DNA of 45,925 nt from Ruminococcus sp. (lineage in GTDB: Bacteria > Bacillota > Clostridia > Oscillospirales > Ruminococcaceae), in NCBI GenBank assembly GCA_015066845.1, contig SVNO01000007.1, positions 1 to 45,925 on the forward strand, read 5' to 3'. Below the pieces are notes generated by a model. It had not been told where the DNA came from, did not search any database, and was given only the letters and a program-made list of their open reading frames with translations. The position numbers were made by a program, and so were the translations under genes. Numbering within the stretch: the first letter of the stretch is position 1; the number at the start of each line of letters is the position of its first letter. Positions 1 through 5,781 of the stretch are shown in pieces.

Positions 1-53
1 GTCGAAAAAGTCTTTTTCTGGGTTTAGCACCCCTGTAACTGCCCCCACCCCAA

Positions 54-85
54 CCCCTCCCCCAACGGGGGAGGGGCTATTTTTC
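54..85 (+). terminator. Hairpin with U-tract, probable terminator of a gene left of the window
   Basis: Ten-base arms at 54-63 and 67-76 with an AAC loop are followed by CTATTTTTC. It would end a plus-strand transcript entering from outside the window. Confidence 0.6.
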
Positions 86-157
86 GGGGACTTCGTCCCC
101 GAACCCCTTGTGCGGAGCTATCGCTCCGCGTTTATTTTTATGTTTTTTGACAGACTG

Positions 158-187
158 AATCCCCGTTTGATACGGGGATTTTTTTGT
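158..187 (+). terminator. Rho-independent terminator
   Basis: AATCCCCG at 158-165 pairs with CGGGGATT at 173-180 across a 7-base loop and runs directly into a T-tract. It insulates the SipW operon from upstream transcription. Confidence 0.8.
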
Positions 188-387
188 GTCCATCCGTAAA
201 AAAACAGGCGAAATCTCAAAAATCACGGTATGTGCAGAAAGTCCGCAATCGTTGTACAAAATGTCGAATGCCTACAACTCATTACCTTTCGTACAAATCT
301 GCCTTGTATAAATCGTACAAAAAATATGGAAAAAATTATAACATTTGCTTTTATTTTCAGTTTTCGCATCAAAATTCAAAAATACCC

Positions 388-416
388 TTGACAAACAAGA
401 AAATTTATTTTATAAT
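388..416 (+). promoter_or_regulatory. Sigma-A promoter of the sipW operon
   Basis: TTGACA at 388-393 and TATAAT at 411-416 are perfect hexamers with a 17-bp spacer. The expected start is near 423. The perfect palindrome GTAACAAATTGTTAC (428-442) lies immediately downstream, where a repressor would block initiation. Confidence 0.85.
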
Positions 417-427
417 AAAAACGATCG

Positions 428-442
428 GTAACAAATTGTTAC
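428..442. promoter_or_regulatory. Candidate operator palindrome at the sipW promoter
   Basis: GTAACAAATTGTTAC is a perfect dyad with 7-base arms, about 5 to 20 bases after the predicted transcription start. The regulator is unknown and no regulator gene lies beside it. Role inferred from position only. Confidence 0.45.
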
Positions 443-479
443 TGTCACACTGCGCACGAAATAAGAATGGAGAGTATTT

Positions 480-1019
480 GTGAAAGCAATAAAGTTCATT
501 ATCAAAACCATCAACACGCTGATTGTGTCAGCCGCACTTGTTCTGGCAGTGCTGCTTGTTGGTGTGCGATTATTCGGGATGCAGCTCTACGCAGTGTTAT
601 CTGGTTCGATGGAACCAGAATATCCGGTTGGTTCCATGATTTACGTCAAGGAAGCTGACCCGATGGAGCTTCAGGCAGGTGATGTCATCACCTATCGCCT
701 GACAGGGGATACTATTTCAACGCACCGTATTGTGGAGGTTCTCCCCGATGAGGACAACCCCTCCGCAGTCTGCTTCCGCACCAAGGGCGATGCCAATGAT
801 GCAGAGGACGCAGGCGTGGTGCACAGCAGCGAGCTGGTCGGTACACCGGTTGCAGTGATTCCACAGCTTGGCTATTTCGCATCGTATATTCAAAGTGAGT
901 CCGGCAAGCGTACTGCGCTTGTTGTCGGAGGTGCACTGATTCTCTTTGTATTCGTGACGGATTCCTTCACCAATGACAAAAAGAAGAAAGCACCGAAGAA
1001 GGACGAGCCTGAAATATAA
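480..1019 (+). CDS. sipW: SipW-type (ER-type) signal peptidase I
   Basis: Membrane serine endopeptidase that removes signal peptides, here presumably those of the five downstream SipW-type precursors. An N-terminal membrane segment (about residues 12-34) precedes the catalytic SGSMEP motif with Ser43. The second conserved motif, STHRIV, has His82 where bacterial-type SPase I has Lys. A KGDAND box with the family Asp follows. Ser-His-Asp is the signature of ER-type/SipW peptidases. A second membrane segment is near the C-terminus (about 145-165), followed by a Lys-rich cytoplasmic tail. At 179 residues the length is normal. Translation starts at GTG 480, preceded by an AGAATGGAGAG ribosome-binding site. 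In Bacillus the cognate clients are TasA and TapA, and client genes sit next to the peptidase here too. It is the first gene of the operon, 38 bases before the first client. Confidence 0.9.
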   Translation: MKAIKFIIKTINTLIVSAALVLAVLLVGVRLFGMQLYAVLSGSMEPEYPVGSMIYVKEADPMELQAGDVITYRLTGDTISTHRIVEVLPDEDNPSAVCFRTKGDANDAEDAGVVHSSELVGTPVAVIPQLGYFASYIQSESGKRTALVVGGALILFVFVTDSFTNDKKKKAPKKDEPEI

Positions 1020-1057
1020 CAGCACAACAAATTTTATGTAAAGGAGATTTTTCAAGG

Positions 1058-1738
1058 ATGAAGACAGGAAGTAAAGTTCTGCTCGGCGTTTCCGGTGCTG
1101 CTCTTCTCGTAGCAGGCTCAATTGCAGGTACGCTGGCATACCTGACCGCAAAGGATGACGTTGTCAATACCTTTACCATGGGTAAAATTGACATCGACTT
1201 GACGGAAACAAAGGTTGATGAGAGTTTTGAGCCGGTAACTGAGAACACCACCGATGCAGACGGCAACCCCATCTATGTTAAGACGGATGAGGGCAACGAA
1301 TACCGCATTGTTCCCGGTGCTGAGTACGTCAAGGACCCGACCATTACTGTAAAGGCAGACAGTGAGGCAGCTTATGTCCGCATGATGGTGACGATTGACA
1401 AGTGGGACAAGATGAGCGAGTTCACAGATCTTGCAACGATGTTCAAGGGACTCGACAGTACTGTATGGAAAAGAGGAAAAACAAAAACAACCGACGGCAC
1501 TTTGGTTGTAGAGTACCGTTATGTTAAGACGGCTACCGTTGAGGGTACGGATAAGGATTACGACCTTGATGCACTGTTCACTAATCTGGTGATTCCGGAG
1601 AATCTGACCACTGAAGATGTGGAAGCTCTGGAGGGATTTGAAATTGAAGTGGAAGGCCACGCAATTCAGGCAACCGGTTTTGAAAATGCTGACGAAGCAT
1701 GGGCAGCATTTGACAAGCAGGAAGCAGACAAAAATTGA
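1058..1738 (+). CDS. TasA/camelysin-like secreted protein with SipW-type leader (client 1)
   Basis: A 226-residue precursor. The leader is a basic start and hydrophobic core ending in GTLAYLTAKDDVVNTFTMG, the SipW-cognate signal peptide pattern (AYLT, then N-x-F-T-x-G and an alternating I-D-I-D-L strand). The body has the camelysin/TasA beta-sandwich pattern, with PGAEYVKDPTI followed by DSEAAYVRM. It closes with a motif shared with its neighbours, HAIQATGFENADEAW. In Bacillus such proteins form extracellular fibres in biofilm matrix; fibre formation here is inference. The ribosome-binding site is AAAGGAG at 1040-1046. A perfect inverted repeat (about 1744-1758) without a U-tract follows the gene. 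Confidence 0.8.
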   Translation: MKTGSKVLLGVSGAALLVAGSIAGTLAYLTAKDDVVNTFTMGKIDIDLTETKVDESFEPVTENTTDADGNPIYVKTDEGNEYRIVPGAEYVKDPTITVKADSEAAYVRMMVTIDKWDKMSEFTDLATMFKGLDSTVWKRGKTKTTDGTLVVEYRYVKTATVEGTDKDYDLDALFTNLVIPENLTTEDVEALEGFEIEVEGHAIQATGFENADEAWAAFDKQEADKN

Positions 1739-1742
1739 TTTC

Positions 1743-1760
1743 AGCCGGCTTGAAGCCGGA
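1743..1760 (+). repeat. Intercistronic hairpin 1 of the SipW operon
   Basis: CCGGCTT and AAGCCGG flank a single base, forming a tight stem between clients 1 and 2. There is no T-tract, so it is more likely an RNA-stability or processing element than a terminator. Confidence 0.5.
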
Positions 1761-1799
1761 GAAATAACCACTACAAATTAAAAAAAGGAGGAAAACCGA

Positions 1800-2462
1800 A
1801 TGCATTCAAAGAAAAAGGAAACAAAGCTCTACGGCAAGAAGGCTCTGATTCTCGCGTGTGCGCTGACAATGACCGCAACCGCAGGTGTAGGCGGAACGCT
1901 CGCATGGCTGCTCACAAAGACTGATGAAATTGTGAACACCTTCACCTATGGCGACATTGACATCACACTGGAGGAAACAGATACTTCTAAGGACGATGAC
2001 AACACGGACAACATCGGACCGGACGGCAATCCTGTTGAGGATGACAACAACCCGAACACCAACACCTATGAGATGGTACCGGGCACGAGCATCAAGAAGG
2101 ACCCGACCATTACCGTAGAAGCTGACAGTGAAGCCTGCTGGCTGTTTGTGGAGTTGGAGGAATCCGAGAATTTCAAGGATTACATGACCTACGCTCCTGC
2201 AAAGGGCTGGACAAAGCTTGACGGTGCAGAGGGCATTGTATACTATCGTGAAACAGTCTACAGTGCAGAGGACCAGAAGTTCGCAGTGCTGGCTGGAAAC
2301 AAGGTAAACGTTGCAGCAACAATCAAGAAAACTGACCTGAACGCACTGGAAGAAGCAGGCAATTATCCGACGCTGACTGTTACAGCATATGCAGTACAGC
2401 GCGCATCCATTGAAACTGCGGCAGACGCATGGGCACTGGCGCAGGACGAAGCAAATTATTAA
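1800..2462 (+). CDS. TasA/camelysin-like secreted protein with SipW-type leader (client 2)
   Basis: A 220-residue paralogue of the preceding gene. The basic N-terminus (about residues 2-16) and hydrophobic core lead to GGTLAWLLTKTDEIVNTFTYG, with a Trp in the AYLT box. An acidic Asp/Asn-rich insert (about residues 60-85) precedes PGTSIKKDPTITV and EADSEACW. The last 35 residues repeat the family ending (YAVQRASIETAADAW). A strong AAAAGGAGG ribosome-binding site precedes ATG 1800. The acidic insert could bind calcium, but this is not demonstrated. Probably a second minor or major subunit of the same extracellular structure. Confidence 0.8.
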   Translation: MHSKKKETKLYGKKALILACALTMTATAGVGGTLAWLLTKTDEIVNTFTYGDIDITLEETDTSKDDDNTDNIGPDGNPVEDDNNPNTNTYEMVPGTSIKKDPTITVEADSEACWLFVELEESENFKDYMTYAPAKGWTKLDGAEGIVYYRETVYSAEDQKFAVLAGNKVNVAATIKKTDLNALEEAGNYPTLTVTAYAVQRASIETAADAWALAQDEANY

Positions 2463-2465
2463 GCA

Positions 2466-2482
2466 CGAACGGGTAAACCCGT
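2466..2482 (+). repeat. Intercistronic hairpin 2 of the SipW operon
   Basis: ACGGGT and ACCCGT form a short stem just before the ribosome-binding site of the next gene. It is followed by A-residues rather than T, so it is not a terminator on the plus strand. Confidence 0.4.
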
Positions 2483-2511
2483 AAAAAATGATAATAAAGG
2501 AGAATATGATT

Positions 2512-3906
2512 ATGAGTATGAAGAAAAAGGCTCTGATGGGCGCAAGCTATGTTCTGGTAGCAGCTATGGCAATTGGTGGTACTGTGGCTTATCTGACGGA
2601 TAGAGATAATGCGACGAATACATTTACAGTGGGCGATGTGTCTATTGAATTGAATGAAGAGTTTGATCAGGGTGCACAGCTGATTCCTAATGTAAAGATT
2701 GAAAAGAAGCCTACTATTACTAATGTTGGTAAGAGCGATGCTTATGTTTGGATGACATTCTCTATTCCCGCAGCAATGGACAATCCTGTACAGGGTACAG
2801 AAACAGGTTCTAATGAGAATACTATTCACTGGAATCCTCTGGGTGCTACAGCTGATGGTTATGTTACAGAAGACAGAGTAAATAATGCAATTGAAGCTGG
2901 TTATCTTCCCAAGGGAACTACGGTAGATACTATTACTGCTTCCAAGAGTACATGGAATGTTTTTGACAGTCTTGGCGATGGACTGAACATGTATGCGGAA
3001 GAAATCAATGGCGTAGATTACAATACATACGTTCTTCTGTACAATGGTGTGCTTGAAGAAGGCGAAACAACTCTGCCCAGCATTTATCAGGTTTATCTTG
3101 ATGCTCATGTAGACATCACTCCCGATGGCGATATGTACAGAGTTGAAAAGGGCAAAGCTACTGACCTTAAGTGGAACGTTAATGACGATGGCGCACCTGT
3201 AATCTATGTAAACGCATACGGTATTCAGGCTGATGGCTTTGAGAATGTTGAGGAAGCATATGATGCTTATGTAGGTCAGTGGAATGCTGATGGTGCGAAG
3301 ACTCCTCTGAATGGTGAGCATGAGGATGTGACTGTTGTTTCTACAACCGATGAGCTTGCGACAGCACTCGAAGCAGACGGTGATGTTATCATTAATGCAA
3401 ATGGTGCAGAAGTAAACATGAATGCAATGTTCAGCAAGACTAACGTTCCTGCTGGTACTACAGTAAGCATTGTTGGTGCAAATGTAACAGGCAGAAGCTA
3501 TGGTAACAAGATTGATGGTACTGTAGTATTTGAGAACTGCACATTCAATAATCCCGATGGTGCATATTCGATTCACTTTGACGGAGGCAAGGGTGATGTA
3601 GTTTTCAATAATTGTGAGCTGAACGGTTGGGTTAGTTTTGGTAGTTTGAGTTCTGTTGAAATGAACAACTGCACAATCGGCGGCAACGGCATGTATGCTA
3701 TGGTTCGTTTCTATCAGGATGCTGTTTTGAATAACTGCACATTTGATGGAACAGATGCAAATACTGAAGATGCGTTTACAGATGGTATTAGTGCGGTAAA
3801 TGGTGCTAATGTTGTTCTGAATGATTGTAATGTAACCAATGCTACATATGAAACTGAAGAAGGCGGTACGATCACAGAATACAAGAACGGTGAAATTGTA
3901 AAATAA
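2512..3906 (+). CDS. SipW-type secreted protein: TasA-like domain fused to a beta-helix tail (client 3)
   Basis: 464 residues from ATG 2512. This start is chosen because AAAGGAG at 2496-2502 lies 9 bases upstream; the in-frame ATG at 2488 precedes the ribosome-binding site. The leader ends GGTVAYLTDRDNATNTFTVG, a textbook SipW-cognate pattern. A TasA-like body follows (KKPTITNVGKSDAYVWM), ending with YGIQADGFENVEEAYDAYV near residue 260. The C-terminal 190 residues are short repeats of the type VVFENCTFNN, VVFNNCELNG, VEMNNCTIGG, AVLNNCTFDG, VVLNDCNVTN. These are Asn-ladder repeats of a right-handed parallel beta-helix (pectin-lyase-like fold). No catalytic residues were recognised, so a structural or ligand-binding role is more likely. 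Codons are visibly richer in A and T than in the two preceding genes. Confidence 0.75.
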   Translation: MSMKKKALMGASYVLVAAMAIGGTVAYLTDRDNATNTFTVGDVSIELNEEFDQGAQLIPNVKIEKKPTITNVGKSDAYVWMTFSIPAAMDNPVQGTETGSNENTIHWNPLGATADGYVTEDRVNNAIEAGYLPKGTTVDTITASKSTWNVFDSLGDGLNMYAEEINGVDYNTYVLLYNGVLEEGETTLPSIYQVYLDAHVDITPDGDMYRVEKGKATDLKWNVNDDGAPVIYVNAYGIQADGFENVEEAYDAYVGQWNADGAKTPLNGEHEDVTVVSTTDELATALEADGDVIINANGAEVNMNAMFSKTNVPAGTTVSIVGANVTGRSYGNKIDGTVVFENCTFNNPDGAYSIHFDGGKGDVVFNNCELNGWVSFGSLSSVEMNNCTIGGNGMYAMVRFYQDAVLNNCTFDGTDANTEDAFTDGISAVNGANVVLNDCNVTNATYETEEGGTITEYKNGEIVK

Positions 3907-3917
3907 TCAAACCATAC

Positions 3918-3961
3918 ACAATCACCATCCCCGTCCATCCTCGGACGGGGACAGGGTGATG
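3918..3961 (+). repeat. Intercistronic hairpin 3 of the SipW operon
   Basis: CCCCGTCC and GGACGGGG pair around ATCCTC. Outside them ATCACC and GGTGAT extend the stem. There is no U-tract, so read-through into the next gene is expected. Likely an mRNA-stability or processing element. Confidence 0.55.
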
Positions 3962-3993
3962 AGGGAAAAACTAACAAAAAGGGGAAATAAACT

Positions 3994-5679
3994 ATGAGCG
4001 TTAAAAAAGTACTTGCAAGTATCGCAAGTTATGCACTGGTTGGTGCGGTGGCTCTGGGTGTTGGCGGAACGCTGGCACAACAGAACGAAACCACTCAGAC
4101 TGATGTCAATGTTCAGACAGTCGGCATTGTCGATATTGCTCAGCTGGAATATGAGCGTGTAGTAGATGCAACTAAGGGTGCAGCAGATGGTGTAGAAAAC
4201 GCAAATTGGGTTGCTCTTCCTGAATATGATACTGAATTCAACGGTGTAACCTATACACCGGATGCACTCCAGAAGTTTACAAAGGGCAAGTCCATGGCTC
4301 CTGCATATTACAGCAATGGCAAGGTAATGTGGGATGACCGAACAGGATACTCCAGCGAAACAGATCCCAAAAGTCACCAGCAGCCTTGGAAAGAAATCGG
4401 TGCGCCCGGTTCCAATCAGCTTTTTGACGATTCGATCTCCAACGTACTCGATAAGTTTGTTTTTGTACAGAATACCGGCGAAAAGGATGCTTATGTCCGC
4501 ACAGTCTTTGCATTTGAAAAGGGTATTTTTACAGCGGATGACTATAACGACAAGATGGTGCATCTGAATCGAAATACTGAAAAGGATGGAACAACTTGGA
4601 AGTGGACTCCTTTCAGTGAAAGTATGAAAGCTACTATCGGAGGAACGGAGTATTATCTGACGGTTGCGACTTACAACAGAGGCGATGGTATTGTGAAACC
4701 CACTGAAATCACTCGTCCCAGTCTGCTGCAGGTGTTCTTCGATCCGGCAGTTGAAAATGAGCATATCAAGGCACTCGGTGATACCTACAACATTCTCGCT
4801 ATTTCACAGGCTGTTCAGGCTGACCTTAGTCCCAATCTGAATGCTGAGCAGTCTTTGAATGCAGTATTTGGTGAGGTTACTGATGAATCTCATCCGTGGG
4901 TGACACCGACAGAAATTAAGAATGAAAATGATTTGCAGAATGCACTGCTGAACGGCGGTGAGTATACGTTTGCGGCAAATATTGAGACACTTGATAAATC
5001 CTTTACTGTACCAGAAAAAACAAATGTAAAATTCAATTTCAATGGCTATACTCTTACTATGAAATCTGATGCTGACGCTGAAAAGACACCGGTAGCATTC
5101 GATAATTATGGCGATTTGACATTAATTAATGGTACGATTAATGCACGCGGTGTAAATAATTATGGCACACTTAATGTTGAAAACTTTACCATTAACGCTC
5201 TTGATAGTAGCAATGGTATAGCTATCTATAATACTGGAGAACTCATTCTTAATAACAGCACCTTGAATGCACCGAACGGAAACTTTAACTATCGTGAAAA
5301 CGGTTCTTCTTGTTTGGTAAATGATGGCGGTAATGTAACAGTTACCGATGGTTCATTTGACACCAGAGGTTGGCCATATGCTATTAGGAATAACAGTGGT
5401 AATTTAATCATTAACAATATTGACAGTCTTAAAGCAAGACGTGGAGCAATTGCTGTTTCTGGTGGTGCTGTAACAATTAACGGTGGTTCTTTCAGTGCGG
5501 AAAAATACTACGCTATTTATGCTGAAGGTTCAGATGCAACAATAACCGTGAATGGTGGAAAATTCTACGGAAAGAAAGCAGATGCTTACCTTTTTAATAG
5601 TGTAACATTAATTGATAATGCTGGTGTTTTCACAGCGACTACTGTCGGAGAAAGTGTTACAGTATATGATGCTAAATAA
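3994..5679 (+). CDS. SipW-type secreted protein: TasA-like domain fused to a beta-helix tail (client 4)
   Basis: 561 residues, with a hydrophobic leader ending GGTLAQQNETTQTDVNVQTVG. It keeps the spacing of the SipW-cognate leader but lacks the AYLT box, so processing by the same peptidase is inferred. The TasA-like body has FVFVQNTGEKDAYVRTVF (compare ADSEAYVR in its paralogues) and closes with ISQAVQADLSPNLNAEQSL. From about residue 310 a linker leads into Asn/Gly-rich repeats (LTLINGTINAR, LIINNIDSL, VTINGGSFSAE, ITVNGGKFYGK) typical of a parallel beta-helix. The overall design matches the preceding gene, suggesting duplication and divergence. Ribosome-binding site AAAAGGGGA before ATG 3994. 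Confidence 0.75.
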   Translation: MSVKKVLASIASYALVGAVALGVGGTLAQQNETTQTDVNVQTVGIVDIAQLEYERVVDATKGAADGVENANWVALPEYDTEFNGVTYTPDALQKFTKGKSMAPAYYSNGKVMWDDRTGYSSETDPKSHQQPWKEIGAPGSNQLFDDSISNVLDKFVFVQNTGEKDAYVRTVFAFEKGIFTADDYNDKMVHLNRNTEKDGTTWKWTPFSESMKATIGGTEYYLTVATYNRGDGIVKPTEITRPSLLQVFFDPAVENEHIKALGDTYNILAISQAVQADLSPNLNAEQSLNAVFGEVTDESHPWVTPTEIKNENDLQNALLNGGEYTFAANIETLDKSFTVPEKTNVKFNFNGYTLTMKSDADAEKTPVAFDNYGDLTLINGTINARGVNNYGTLNVENFTINALDSSNGIAIYNTGELILNNSTLNAPNGNFNYRENGSSCLVNDGGNVTVTDGSFDTRGWPYAIRNNSGNLIINNIDSLKARRGAIAVSGGAVTINGGSFSAEKYYAIYAEGSDATITVNGGKFYGKKADAYLFNSVTLIDNAGVFTATTVGESVTVYDAK

Positions 5680-5689
5680 TTCCTCGTCC

Positions 5690-5748
5690 CCCCACCCTCC
5701 GGTGGGGCGGCGATCCAAGGGCACAGATGGCTGCGCCTTTGGATTGCC
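5690..5748 (+). repeat. Intercistronic hairpins 4 of the SipW operon
   Basis: Two stems follow client 4. CCCCACC pairs with GGTGGGG, and ATCCAAGGGC pairs with GCCTTTGGAT through a 12-base internal region. Neither ends in a T-tract. They separate the fibre-type genes from the cohesin-dockerin gene. Confidence 0.5.
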
Positions 5749-5781
5749 GAAAGCAAAATACTCAGGAAAGGACGAAGCAGC

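Larger units (their letters stand above)
1..479. other. Gene-free leader region upstream of the SipW operon
   Basis: No convincing gene lies here. From left to right it holds a C-rich stretch, three compact GC hairpins (arms at 54-63/67-76, 85-91/95-101 and 112-118/123-129), a terminator at 158-187, an AT-rich stretch with four GTAYAAA copies (254, 291, 306, 315), and the sipW promoter at 388-416. Short open frames in this stretch have no ribosome-binding site or recognisable content. Confidence 0.7.

Noticed and set aside
184-483. 99-codon frame before sipW
   Set aside because: It overlaps the terminator, the promoter and the operator of the SipW operon, has no ribosome-binding site and has an unstructured Lys/Asn/Ser-rich composition.
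2380-3576. 398-codon open frame on the minus strand
   Set aside because: Antisense to client 3 of the SipW operon, Cys/Ile/Asn-rich and without a recognisable domain. The plus-strand frame has leader, domains and ribosome-binding site.
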